A program made the position numbers and the translations under genes. Below are positions 1 to 10,871 of a stretch of DNA of 64,000 bases, one piece after another (the stretch's first letter is position 1; every line of letters begins with the position of its first letter). Origin of the DNA: Phialocephala subalpina (Eukaryota; Ascomycota; Leotiomycetes; Helotiales; Mollisiaceae); assembly GCA_900073065.1 (NCBI GenBank), contig FJOG01000009.1:1690267-1754266 (forward strand), given 5' to 3'. The notes beneath the pieces are model-generated. The model was not told the origin of the DNA, ran no database searches, and saw nothing but the letters and a program-made list of their open reading frames with translations.

Positions 1-3000
1 GAAGAAGTGATAGCCTTCATCATGAAGAAAAGTTCATCTTCACAGCTGGTAAGATCCTTGTCAAGTGCAAGCCTGTCCTCCCAACCTCTCTTATCGAGAT
101 ATTTTGAGTTGATCTGGAACTGAGTCTTGATTTCGTCAAGTTGTCTGATCCGCTCTTGAAGTCTGGTGACCATCTCAGGAGCTCCACGCAGGTCGCTGAA
201 ATCCGAAGCCAGCATAATCTTTTCAAGCCGCTCAGTTCTTGTTTTCTCGAGAGGCTCGCTGTACATGAGAAGGTCTAGTACGATGATGTACATTGCATAA
301 TATTGTGCTGAGTTGCAGATGGCTCGGACTTGAGGGAACTCAACCCAGAGGTGGTCCATACGATTTTCTTCGTTGTTGGGACTAGTCGGATGACTAGATT
401 CGGAGCTGTTGACTTCGTCATTGTACTTGAGGCGCAGCGTATTATATTTGTCGTATCGCAAAGACGCGGAGGTCTTCTGGACAACACGCTTGAAACCAAA
501 TGGGTCCACTTGAAAGTCGAACATGACTTCCATCGGCACCCAAGGCGGCCAAGCAGACCCAGCAGGCACTCCATAGTGATTTCCAGAATACATTGACAAT
601 AGCTGGGAGGAGAACCACTTCTGGTGAGTAACAAAGAATTGCGTACTATCCATCTCAACAGAGAAGCGTCGTTGCACAAGGCCACTGACTTCATCGTAGA
701 TGCGATCCTTGTCCATGACTTCGACGACTTTGCCTTCCATTCCTTTCGCAGTGACCAGTACAACTGCTTTGGGGTTCTTGTCACTCTGGAGCTGGATCTG
801 TGGGGCGATGAGTCGCAAGTGGTAACTGTTCTGTGGCAAGAAATCGTGGCCGATATTCGACTCCAGATTCTCCGTCGATACTCTTTGACTTGCTTCTTGA
901 CGACGAGCAGTAGGATCGTCTGCGTTCACAAACTTCTTACCGTCGGCAAGTATCTCAGCAATCCGGTCTTGGACATCTTGATATGCGGAACTGTGGCTTG
1001 ACTCGGAGTTCGAGGGTGCTGACTTGGTCTCTTTGATCGATGGCTCTGAAGATGGCTTTGTTGTCTTCTGCTTGCTTTGTTCCTCCACGATGTCGAGTAT
1101 GAATTTGACAGCTCTCCGTGACAGATAATAGACAAAGCCTCGCCTTTGGCTGACCTGGTGGATATATCGAAGAATGATGTTCCTGAGAAGATTGTTCCAT
1201 TTGAGCTGCATGTTGTGAATGACAAAGCGGTTATTGAAATCACTGATAAATTCTGCACCGGGGTTGGTGTCCATGCCTTCGGTTGTGGAATCGCAATCTT
1301 TGGGAGAAGTTTCACCATCGCTGTCAACGTCGGCATCGCCATCTGGAACTGCTCGTTTAGTATCGGTATGAATGCGCATGTTCATGCGGCGCATCATTGA
1401 CTCTAAGAACAGCCTCTTGTCACGCAGGACTTGGCCATGCTTGTTCATTTGGTCGAGCTCTGCTTTTAGGGTGTTGTTGACCTCTTGAAGATGCTTGAGC
1501 TCTGCTTCTCCCACAGCTTTCGAGTGTGCTGCCAGTTGTTCATCAATCTGAGCAAGACGCTTTTGTATCAACTGACATTGCACGCGTCGGGGATCATCGT
1601 CCTTGCTCATGATACAGAAATGTGTATTCTCCGATCCGAAAGCGCTCGTTCTGTCAGGATCACCAGATATTGAGTCCCCATGATCAGTCTGGCGGAAGTA
1701 TGTGAAGCGCGGAGCGTAAGCTAATGGTAGAATCTTCGTCTCGGGGTTTGCTTCTGATGGTAGAATCCAGTCCAATTCAACAAAGTCATCCATATCAATC
1801 CAGCTGAAATCGTTGTCTGGGATTTCGAAGTGTGATAAGTCTGTACTGCCCACAGTATCTTGTGTAACTAGGTTCAAGGTCGCAGATGCCTTCTGAAGAT
1901 CTTCAGGGGTAGTGCCTGCAATGCTAGCTGACACTGCTCGAATATCCGCTGACACGAGGTCAAGCTGTGCTTGGTGCATCTTCATGCCACTAGTCTTGCC
2001 CTGCGTTTTCCGCCCTTTGTCTTGAGTTGGGAAGTATTCACGACGCTGATGGACGTCGAGCATAAAGCTATCAAGTCGCATCTTGATGCCGGTGGCAGAG
2101 ACTACATCCTCGGCATAGTCTTCCGCATCCTTGTGTTTGTAGATATGGCTGAGAAAGAGCGGTGCTAGCAAGAGGTTGTACTTGATGGTGGCTAAGTGGC
2201 GACCGAATTTCTTGCTGGATTTCTCAATACCGGGCCAAAGCTTGCCTTGTCGGATGGGAAGTGACATGGTGCCTCCAAACATTGACCACCAAGCGAAGAA
2301 ATGGTGGAAAAATCGAGGGGTGAGATGCACGGTATTGTAGCTCTGTGAAGGCTCCGTATTTGAAACAGACCATTCGCGATCAACAGGCGCCTTTACGGCT
2401 ATCGACATATGGATGTGGTGGCTGCGAAATCCTCTAAAGGCATCATATTCCAAACCAGGCGGCGCCTTGGCGTACTGAGGCTCCTTCATAATCACTTTGT
2501 AGTGAGGTTCGAATTCGAACGATCGTTTGCCAGTTTGATCCAAATTCCTCTCGAACATTAGGCCCGCAAGCCATTGGACGTTGCCAGAGAGTTTCATGAC
2601 TACTTTCTTGAAGGCAGCGCCACGCTTATAGCTGTCAGTACTCGTCACGCTATCGCTATCGCGGTCGTGTTTGGCGGCGATCCGGGCTTGGTGGCTGAAA
2701 TCTGGAACTGCGAGAATGAACTCGCCGCTGCCTACCGTCATGAGTTTCTTGGGATCCTCTTCACGGTATATATTCCACCTAACATCATTTCGCCAGCACA
2801 TCAAGAAACCTGCACCATTACCTGTGACCAAATACGGGTCTCTGGTTCCTTTCAGCATTAGATGAACATCTCCGTCGCCCTTCCACATGACGCTCACACG
2901 AGAATGGAAGCTCAAACGGATCTTATCCCAAAATCCAGTACGATCCGACGGGTCAACCTGATTCTTGGTGAAGGTCTCGATGACCATCATCATATCTTGG

Positions 3001-6000
3001 ATGGCAGGTTGATAGGAAGCACCCCAGGTGATGCGAGTAGGGAAGCCTGTATTAATATCGACGTTGACGTCTGAATATGATTTGACCGGCGAGACAGTTC
3101 TTCGCACATCAATGGCAAACCCTCCTTCGTTCGATGTCCCTGGGTTTCGATTCTTAGGTGGAACAATATCAACTTTTACATGTCGAGTCGATTCATGGCC
3201 TTGGAATTCCTCCGCCACAACGAAGTCTGTCTTGAGCGACCAAGCTGGAAGACGTGGAGATTGACCTGGTTTAATTGCAGGCACATGGAGAAGAGGCAAA
3301 GGGTAGTCTCGTAGTGTCATCCGAGCTTCGCCCATGTCAACCTGAACATGCATAGGAAGCAAAAGCGAATACTGCATATCGTAAGGCATGCCTTTTCCAA
3401 CGCGATGGAGAAACTCCGGAAGCTGGCTCATCGGGAATGAAGGTTTATCGATGGTAATATGCAGATCGCTGATGAGTGTTCCCATCAGAGCTGGTCGTTG
3501 AGGAACCTCCAAAATGTTCTCTGTGTCCTCCATATCATCCGGCAACTCGTCTGGGCCCCAAAAGACCCCCCTGAGGTCTTTCATGCCACTCTTTGACATA
3601 TTCAACACGCGGTCAATACGCGCTTTCCAACTCTGAGAATTGTGGATGTCTAGTCTTTCCTGGGCTTCCCTAATCGAGATTTTGGCCGAGCCAGTCATCC
3701 CGCAAGTACCTTCTGGATCGTAGCGCATAGCCCGACCACGGTGAGATCTCGAACGATGTTCTGTAGCCCCATCTTCGCTGCTGCTGCGGCGTCGACCGTG
3801 ATCGTTGTTTTTGCTACGTCCACGTGGGTGTGCTGATCTGTTACGATACCGAGTAGATTCCTTTCGAGCCTCCTCTTCGGCAATCTTCTTTGACTTGACT
3901 TTGAAAGCTGCATCGCGCGCAATACGTTGTGCTTGTTCAACGAGTCCTGTTCGGTAAATTGTCCCAAGTTTCCATTCAAAAGCGCCATCTTCGAGTTCGA
4001 AAAGCAATGCTCGACTTCGGATTGAAACCTTGGGCACTCGTTTCGGACCCTCCGGGCGTTTCTCAAGTATGTACTCATTCGTGCCCGTCATGAATCGGTG
4101 ATGAAGCTGCTGGACAGACTTCAACGTGTTGATAAAGTTGTCGAAGATCTTGTGTATGACAAGCTGATGTGGGACAGCTAGCCTGATGGCCTCTGAACTC
4201 ACATCAATGACCTTTTCTTCATGCATCTCTCCTGTGCTCAATTTCCGTCTATGTTGACGTAGATCCGTTCTCAATCCTTTGACACTCACAACTCTTGCCC
4301 AGACATGTCTCATCTTGGGAGCTTCGGCATATAGTCGTGCCAATTTAGCATGAAAGAAAGGAGGCGACCATCTATGTCGACCAGCTTCCAGACCATATAC
4401 CTGCAACATCATCTTCGGGTCTGAAGGCATCTGGGCTTTGATCTGTACCAACGTTGATCTGAAATCAACAGTGACCAGTTCAGGTGTGGTAAATGGATAT
4501 CCGGACCCATCTCGAGTATAGAAATCTTCTGGTGATTTGACGGGTGAGAGGTAGTCAGATCCACTAAATACCGTAGCCGCGGCTCGTGCTTTTTCGGCTT
4601 CTTCTTCATCAGCTCTCGTACGAACGAAGGCTTTTCTAAGCACAGTTGTGGCAACTCCCGCAGCATAATGACGGTAGAGGGAGTAGTGCACCAGAAGAGA
4701 CTTCACATGAGAGTTCACATGGAATACAGGACCTTGATTGTCACTCGATGTTGATAGAGCAACTTCGAAGCGGGGCATTGCAATAAAAGGCTCCAACTCC
4801 CACTTCTCTGTAGACTCGACAACGAACGCATCGAGGCCACGCACGTGGATAGCTAAGCGACGCCCATCAGTGAAGTGTTGAGCATGCTTCTTCCTTGATG
4901 ACTGTGGCATCTTGAGGAATAGGTCCGGGTCTGGAGTCAGGGATCGACTGCCAGCCCTCCGCCGAGAGGATTTTCTTTCCACTGCCTCGGCTTTCTGTGC
5001 CCGGTATTCGGCCGTCCAGGAGTTCAGTTGTAATGCAACGCCTCGCGTGTCATCTGAAATGTCTTCGTCAACGCCGGCAACTTCGGCACTAAAATCAGAT
5101 CCTTGAAGATGGAAATGCAGTAGCCAGTCAGGTATCGCCCTGATGAAGTTCGGATCGCGGGATGTCTTTGCTCGTGCCTTTTTCGTTGGTTCGACATTGA
5201 GACGCAATTGACGGACGATTTGACGGACACCATCGCTAATCTCAGGTCGAATCATATGAATGGAAAATGTCTGGAGGTTTCCTGTCGCCACAACATATAT
5301 CTCTGGGTTGGCGCTGAGTTGGGCTTTCAATTCCAAAGATTCTGTCTGGAGCAGGTCGTAATGAGCACCGGATGTCGTCTGATAGTATAACTCGTGTGAC
5401 TGAAGTCTCAATGTAGATGCAAGGCTATAATGGAGTTCTCCAACCGCTGAATGAGATGACTCGATATCAAGGGATATTGACGAGATGGAAGAAATGATCA
5501 AATCGAAGTCGTCCTCCGCGGCATCATGCTCCACGGGAGGTAGAGCGACGCGAATAACCGGCTCATGCATGGAGATCTTGACATTGGCCTTTGGAAGCAG
5601 CCTTGAGATAAGAATGTGCTGCTGCTGCTGCTGATGGCTTCTCGCCTTCGGCTTTGGCTGCATGGCAGCTAAAACAAGAGGTAAGTGTTTTGGATCCAGA
5701 TCAACGGACGGTGAAGTGATGACCACATTGGCAAAGAGTATATTGGCGTTACGTTCAGCCGCACTATTGTCTTGGACGACTTCGACGGTCTTGGATGGGA
5801 GTGTCGTCCTTATGGTCGTGGTTGCCATTGGAATATAAATCAATCGATCGGATTTGCCCTGTCCGTCATCGACCCCAATGGCGATCGAGAGTGCTGCCAC
5901 AAGAGCTTGGTGAGCGATGTCTTTAGATGAGAAGTACATTCGATGTGCCGGAGATTTTGGATCCAGTCTATGCAAGTCGACACCAACCTCCTTCATGGAT

Positions 6001-7091
6001 GCGTTGAGGTAGATGGGTGAACCATGAGGCTGAACGGAACTGATTTTCTTGGTGAACCCCACGAAGCTCACCGCAAATTGGACCTCTTTGATACCGCGAA
6101 GGATTGAGTTCACAAACTCCTTCGAGTCTGAGACAGTCTGGGCAAGTTTCTCCTCCCGACTGCCAGGTCTGTCCAGTTCCTCAATTAGATCCTTGACGGA
6201 AATTTCCTGCGCAGAAGCCCGTCTTTCCCAGGAATATTGCTTCTGGCAACTCTTATATCGATTGATACACATAACCATATCGTCATAGGGTATATGCACA
6301 CGTCCTAGCTTCAAAGAAATAGCAGCATCTCGTAACCCATCCAGTTCTTTGTATAATAACCCGTGAATGTTAAGTGTCGCGTGGTCGAGGATCTCTAACG
6401 ATTCGCGTCCATCCGGAGTAAATAAAACACTGCGGGCCGTAATCATCCATTCCGCAGGTCGCTGTTCTTTCTTGGGCGTCTTAACATGGGAGAAAAGCCT
6501 GCCCCTATCCACCATCTTGCGCCGCGTATCCACCGCCATTGTGAAGCTTCCAACCTGAACCTGGCCTACGTCGACCAAGGTCAACGAGGAGTTTGTAGCC
6601 ACCACATCCACCATCCGTATCCAGTTTATATTTCTATGCAGGCGCTTTATTCGTTCCTTGAGGCTGGTAAGCCGTTCCCAGCTCTTGCTTCGAGATGGGC
6701 TGAGGCTTGCCCTACGCGACGAAGGCTTCTGTACCGGCTTGACTTCGCAGTCTGGTACCCCTCCCTCGTCTTCTTCGCCATCTTCGAGGTCGGCATCGCC
6801 AGCCTTCTCTCCGTTCACGGCCTTCAGATCCACAGTGATTGCCAACTCGGTCAAGACAATGCTCAGCCATGTCGGTTGCGCAAAGGTCGGACGGTGGAGA
6901 TTCAGGCCCAGGCCCCGTATCTCTATCTTCACGCCATCTTTAGGTGTATATGCAAGCCTCCTCAGTGAAAAGTATCCAATGCGCTGAATCGATATGCCAG
7001 TGATTATTCGAAGTACGGCGAAGAGAATGAAGGACGATAGGTATGCGAGGACGATTACGCCAAATATGAAGGTAGGATTCAAAAGCGCCAT
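1..7091 (-). CDS. fmp27: FMP27/Hobbit (BLTP2-type) bridge-like lipid transfer protein, N-terminal part
   Basis: One uninterrupted minus-strand frame runs from an ATG at 7091-7089 to the left edge (about 2,363 codons), so the C-terminus is outside the window. The protein opens MALLNPTFIFG with a hydrophobic segment (about residues 5-35) that would anchor it in the ER. The two motifs that name Fmp27 domains are visible: GFWDK at about residue 1386 (2922-2936) and WPPW at about residue 2181 (540-551). A polar, basic stretch with a poly-Gln run (five CAG-type codons near 5620) lies between. Known family: RBG/bridge-like lipid transfer proteins (yeast Fmp27/Hob1, fly Hobbit, human BLTP2/KIAA0100) form long hydrophobic grooves at ER-plasma membrane contacts. 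A 7-kb intron-free reading frame is unusual next to the intron-rich neighbours. The many short frames on the opposite strand are shadows. Identity is secure; the role is by homology. Confidence 0.93.
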   Translation of the reverse strand, partial: MALLNPTFIFGVIVLAYLSSFILFAVLRIITGISIQRIGYFSLRRLAYTPKDGVKIEIRGLGLNLHRPTFAQPTWLSIVLTELAITVDLKAVNGEKAGDADLEDGEEDEGGVPDCEVKPVQKPSSRRASLSPSRSKSWERLTSLKERIKRLHRNINWIRMVDVVATNSSLTLVDVGQVQVGSFTMAVDTRRKMVDRGRLFSHVKTPKKEQRPAEWMITARSVLFTPDGRESLEILDHATLNIHGLLYKELDGLRDAAISLKLGRVHIPYDDMVMCINRYKSCQKQYSWERRASAQEISVKDLIEELDRPGSREEKLAQTVSDSKEFVNSILRGIKEVQFAVSFVGFTKKISSVQPHGSPIYLNASMKEVGVDLHRLDPKSPAHRMYFSSKDIAHQALVAALSIAIGVDDGQGKSDRLIYIPMATTTIRTTLPSKTVEVVQDNSAAERNANILFANVVITSPSVDLDPKHLPLVLAAMQPKPKARSHQQQQQHILISRLLPKANVKISMHEPVIRVALPPVEHDAAEDDFDLIISSISSISLDIESSHSAVGELHYSLASTLRLQSHELYYQTTSGAHYDLLQTESLELKAQLSANPEIYVVATGNLQTFSIHMIRPEISDGVRQIVRQLRLNVEPTKKARAKTSRDPNFIRAIPDWLLHFHLQGSDFSAEVAGVDEDISDDTRGVALQLNSWTAEYRAQKAEAVERKSSRRRAGSRSLTPDPDLFLKMPQSSRKKHAQHFTDGRRLAIHVRGLDAFVVESTEKWELEPFIAMPRFEVALSTSSDNQGPVFHVNSHVKSLLVHYSLYRHYAAGVATTVLRKAFVRTRADEEEAEKARAAATVFSGSDYLSPVKSPEDFYTRDGSGYPFTTPELVTVDFRSTLVQIKAQMPSDPKMMLQVYGLEAGRHRWSPPFFHAKLARLYAEAPKMRHVWARVVSVKGLRTDLRQHRRKLSTGEMHEEKVIDVSSEAIRLAVPHQLVIHKIFDNFINTLKSVQQLHHRFMTGTNEYILEKRPEGPKRVPKVSIRSRALLFELEDGAFEWKLGTIYRTGLVEQAQRIARDAAFKVKSKKIAEEEARKESTRYRNRSAHPRGRSKNNDHGRRRSSSEDGATEHRSRSHRGRAMRYDPEGTCGMTGSAKISIREAQERLDIHNSQSWKARIDRVLNMSKSGMKDLRGVFWGPDELPDDMEDTENILEVPQRPALMGTLISDLHITIDKPSFPMSQLPEFLHRVGKGMPYDMQYSLLLPMHVQVDMGEARMTLRDYPLPLLHVPAIKPGQSPRLPAWSLKTDFVVAEEFQGHESTRHVKVDIVPPKNRNPGTSNEGGFAIDVRRTVSPVKSYSDVNVDINTGFPTRITWGASYQPAIQDMMMVIETFTKNQVDPSDRTGFWDKIRLSFHSRVSVMWKGDGDVHLMLKGTRDPYLVTGNGAGFLMCWRNDVRWNIYREEDPKKLMTVGSGEFILAVPDFSHQARIAAKHDRDSDSVTSTDSYKRGAAFKKVVMKLSGNVQWLAGLMFERNLDQTGKRSFEFEPHYKVIMKEPQYAKAPPGLEYDAFRGFRSHHIHMSIAVKAPVDREWSVSNTEPSQSYNTVHLTPRFFHHFFAWWSMFGGTMSLPIRQGKLWPGIEKSSKKFGRHLATIKYNLLLAPLFLSHIYKHKDAEDYAEDVVSATGIKMRLDSFMLDVHQRREYFPTQDKGRKTQGKTSGMKMHQAQLDLVSADIRAVSASIAGTTPEDLQKASATLNLVTQDTVGSTDLSHFEIPDNDFSWIDMDDFVELDWILPSEANPETKILPLAYAPRFTYFRQTDHGDSISGDPDRTSAFGSENTHFCIMSKDDDPRRVQCQLIQKRLAQIDEQLAAHSKAVGEAELKHLQEVNNTLKAELDQMNKHGQVLRDKRLFLESMMRRMNMRIHTDTKRAVPDGDADVDSDGETSPKDCDSTTEGMDTNPGAEFISDFNNRFVIHNMQLKWNNLLRNIILRYIHQVSQRRGFVYYLSRRAVKFILDIVEEQSKQKTTKPSSEPSIKETKSAPSNSESSHSSAYQDVQDRIAEILADGKKFVNADDPTARRQEASQRVSTENLESNIGHDFLPQNSYHLRLIAPQIQLQSDKNPKAVVLVTAKGMEGKVVEVMDKDRIYDEVSGLVQRRFSVEMDSTQFFVTHQKWFSSQLLSMYSGNHYGVPAGSAWPPWVPMEVMFDFQVDPFGFKRVVQKTSASLRYDKYNTLRLKYNDEVNSSESSHPTSPNNEENRMDHLWVEFPQVRAICNSAQYYAMYIIVLDLLMYSEPLEKTRTERLEKIMLASDFSDLRGAPEMVTRLQERIRQLDEIKTQFQINSKYLDKRGWEDRLALDKDLTSCEDELFFMMKAITS

Positions 7092-8510
7092 TAAACCGTC
7101 AGTCGCAAGACGCCATCCGCGGCGTTCGTGGTATCTTCGACTGTGTAGCAGTGATTCCGCCTCAGCTCCCACCAAATTCAATTTCGGCCGCCAGTGATGA
7201 TGCCATCCGCAGTGTTCGTTTCTCCAGAAAGGAGAGGAGAGGAGAGAAATATCGGGTTTAAGAGTTTATTCCGATTCTGCCGCCAAACGATAGACGCGGA
7301 GGGACCGGATCAGCATGCTCGTACACTACTCGCAATATTCGTCGAGGTTGCTAATCGAGTTCGGCGTAGTCTGGAGAGTAGGATAACACTAGAGAGGCTT
7401 GTTGACGGTTTTGATGGGAGTAACTGGCGAGTTCGGTAGATGACGTATATTAAGGCGATCGAGACCTCGCAGATGCAGTCTAGCGGCAGGCCTACGACAG
7501 GCACGAACCGTTGCTTGTATTGTGGTTGTTGGGGATATTTCGGATTCTTTGTCTCGCTGGTTATCTCGAGTGAGGCAAGGCCAAGGAAATGAAGACAGCG
7601 ACCCATGAGCTGGCTTAGTAACAAGGCTGTCAAAGACAATAGAGGTGTGTGATTGGACACTTTGCCAGCGATTGGTCCGTGCACATGCTTTCAATATCCC
7701 GGGCGATTACTTGGCTGGAAGATGGACAGCAACCTTAAACAAAGTTCACTGATACACCTGCTACTGTATATTTATATATTTATATATTTATACTTCTGGT
7801 CGCAATGAGGCGAGGAATTCATCCCTCTGCGCTCTTATCATATACTGCTTTCGTCCTTTCTTGGATATTCTCGTGGGTCACGACAAGATCTCACAATCGC
7901 TTATGTATGAAGTATGCCACAGAATGGGATGCGGGGCATGGATGCAGTCGTGATAGGAGAGAGTTCTCCGTGACGCTTACGAAGGTAGGCAAACCCCTCC
8001 TTCAGAATACGATGAAGTCCGTCCAATGATCGCAGAGCAGAGTTTGGAGCACAACCCATGAGTTCTTTATATTGCGGTGACTTGCTATTGTTGATGCGAA
8101 GTCTAGTAAATTCCAGTGACGGTTACAAGATGTATCCTACAAGGGTCTCTTCTGTAAGGTTATTACGGACGACTGTTTGGCTCGATGTTCATTCTGTGAA
8201 TTGTCGCTTCGAAGAGTGTGGACAAGGGCAAGCGGTCCAAGATCCAATTATCTGCCTGGAGCATGCAACTCCTCCCCAGTAGTTCAGTTTTTCTTCTTTC
8301 CGCCCCCAATTGTCCAAGATGGAGAGAGTGTTTGATCTTTCGTATTGTGTTTCGATACACGCAGGGTTATGGCTCCTTTTCGAGAATAAAGCTGATAGAT
8401 GCTCCACACGTCACATCAATGGTTCTGCATGCCGAATTCATCTCTATAGACAGTAGCAGCGTGTTCTCAACCCTCTTCACCTTCTAGTATTTCTTTCGCT
8501 TTATCTTGTC
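7092..8510. other. Intergenic region between fmp27 and the HET gene
   Basis: About 1.4 kb between two divergently transcribed genes. Short open frames exist on both strands but none has a recognisable domain, convincing start context or splice pattern. An AT-rich tract at about 7767-7792 is built of repeated TATTTATA-like octamers and may be a promoter element or a simple repeat. I see no RNA gene. Confidence 0.6.
7767..7792. repeat. AT-rich octamer simple repeat
   Basis: About three tandem copies of a TATTTATA-like octamer. It lies roughly 720 bp upstream of the HET gene start, so a TATA-box role for that gene is not supported by distance. Confidence 0.6.
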
Positions 8511-10742
8511 ATGTCTACAGACCTAGACTTGCCGCCACATTTGAGAGGTGGTGATGAGGCGAACGATATTGGATATGGCTTCGTTGTAACCAAACGAGCT
8601 GAAGCACCAAGTTCAATCTGTCCAGTTTGCGCCAGATTGCCTCTCAGGGAGCTTGCGTCGTCAAATTCAGAGCTTTCTCTCACATACAAGACCAGCTTCG
8701 ACTCGGTACCACGTGATGAGCTTAGGGCTTGGGCGGGACATTGTGACCTAGCAAAACTGGTTCGAGATCTTGAGATGTACTGGGGTAATCAGAACGATCA
8801 GATAGATCTCTATGGAGATGAAGTCTTCAAGGAGCTTTGTGAGAGAGGTTTTCGCGAAGGGAATGATCGTAGAGAAAGGTGGCTCATCTGCGGCATTGTT
8901 GGTGAGCGTATCCGGGCTTTGGAACAAGAATAACTTCACTAACCTTCTCAGAAAGCCCATTCTTCGACCAGACTGCTGGCTCAGCTGTGCATCCGGATCC
9001 ACTTTCCGAGCCTTCAATGGCTCGCATCCGTCACTGGATAGAAACTTGCATCTCGAAGCATACACAATGTCGCATCACCGACACCACATTGCCAACCCGA
9101 GTTTTAGACCTGGCACAGTTTCCAAAAATCATCCTCCGCGAGGTCACCGATGAGCAAGGTCCTTATATAGCACTCAGCCACTGCTGGGGACTAGCCAAGA
9201 CATTCACAACCACAGAATCAACCAGTACGTGAGAATGTGCACTTTATTTGAAGAAATATAGAGAGCTGAGCTCTTCGCGAGTATTGTGGACTCGGCTCCT
9301 CCCGGCTCCTCAGCTCCTCGACTCCCAAATCATACTTCAAACTGCATACTGATTTATCTATAGTGGACTCCCTAAAGGCCGGCTTCCCTGCCGAAGACCT
9401 CCCAGCAACCTTCCGAGACGCAATAGCCGTCACTCGTGCCCTAGGAATCCAATACCTCTGGATCGACTCCTTATGCATCATCCAAGGCCACGCCGAAGAC
9501 TGGAAACGCGAAGCCGGAAAAATGGCCAGCGTGTACGCAAATTCATACCTCACAATATCCGCATCCAACGCCGCCGGCGATGACGAAGGCTTCTTGAAAC
9601 ACAGAGAAGTATCCCACCATTCATTGAAGGTCATCACCTCAACAGGCAACTCAGCACAATATTATCTTCGCAAGATAGAGCTCGAAGTACCAGTCTTCTC
9701 CATCTCCCCAGCAGCAGTCTACACAGAACCCCTCGACACCCGCGCCTGGACCCTTCAAGAAGCTCTCCTCCCAAAACGCGTTCTGAGGTTCAACACCAAA
9801 GAATCAGGTTGGGAATGCAGCAAGGCTGGTCTTCGCGAGCGCTGGCCAGATATCAACAACGGAGGTCGAACCTACAAGCTCGAGGATCTGTGGCCCAAAT
9901 CATCAGCGCATGAACATATCTGGCCTTTTGGAGAATGGTATAAACTACTCTCGGGGTTCGTGAATAGGAATTTGACGTATGATACGGATAAATTGCCTTC
10001 GATTGCAGGAGTTGTGTCTAAGGTCTCTGATATGGCGCCGGAAGCGGCGACTAGTCCGAGTGGGTACAAATATTGTGCTGGAATCTGGTGGCAGGACCTA
10101 CCCAGTGGCCTTCTCTGGGCTGCGGATGGGACGGATGATGGTGAGATTAGCAAACTCACCAAGCCGTCGAGATATCTGGCTCCGAGCTGGTCATGGGCAT
10201 CTCTCAATGGAGCGACATATCATCCTCTTGCTGTTATTGAGAACACGGCCAACTGGAGTCCAATCAAGATCGTCAAATTCAACAATGTCCATCTTGAAGG
10301 CGCTACACCTTCGGATGGTGGTTTCATGGGTGTTCAACCAGGTTCCCATCTTTCCCTCTCAGCTCCTTTGCTTGCAATCAAATCTGGCACGGGGAAGAAG
10401 AACTACTTCGGTGCTGTCGATGAGATGATCTTCCCATTCCACAACGTCCCCGATGAAAACTTGCTCGGAACAGCACTTCTAGATCTTCCCGGAAAGTTGG
10501 ATGATGAGATTTTGGCTGTGCCATTAATAATTTCTGCCGCGAAGGATTTCTATGCTGGATGGAAAGACCACGAGACTGCGCAAGGGAACAAGAGGGTCAG
10601 GTTTGCTGGGATCTTGATCAAAAGAAGTGATGGGCTTGAGGAAGGGTATGAGAGGGTGGGAATGTTTCAGACGAGTGCTTCGTCTGATAAAGCTGCAAGG
10701 ATGATTTGTGATTGGGCGATGAAGGACATCAAGCTATTCTGA
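8511..10742 (+). CDS. HET-domain (heterokaryon incompatibility) protein
   Basis: Three exons, 8511-8901, 8952-9224 and 9364-10742, join in phase to give 680 aa. Intron 1 (50 bp) has GTGAGC at its donor and an ACTAAC branch site; intron 2 (139 bp) has a GTACGT donor. The HET core is intact: YIALSHCWG at about residues 202-210, LPATFRDAI, then YLWIDSLCIIQ at about 252-262. The C-terminal half carries the usual post-HET tryptophan-rich region (SWSWASL). The N-terminus has a CPVC pair. Known of the family: HET domains (TIR-like fold) trigger programmed cell death when incompatible alleles meet in fused hyphae; many paralogues have no assigned partner. No STAND/NACHT or ankyrin partner domain is present. 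Wobble bases change from A/C-rich in the first part of exon 3 to G/T-rich after about 9940. Identity of the domain is certain; function as an incompatibility locus is inference. Confidence 0.9.
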
Positions 10743-10871
10743 GCTGGCAAAATAGGGCGAGAGAAGTACGGTCAGATGCTTGTCCCCTGCGCAAGATTCA
10801 TCACCCCTTCCCCTTTCACTTCCTAATGTCCCGCCCTATCGCCAAGACCTTCTATCAAGCTCCTCGCAACC

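Noticed and set aside
20..6987. Many open frames on both strands across 1-7.1 kb
   Set aside because: They are short shadows of the single fmp27 frame and have no domains.
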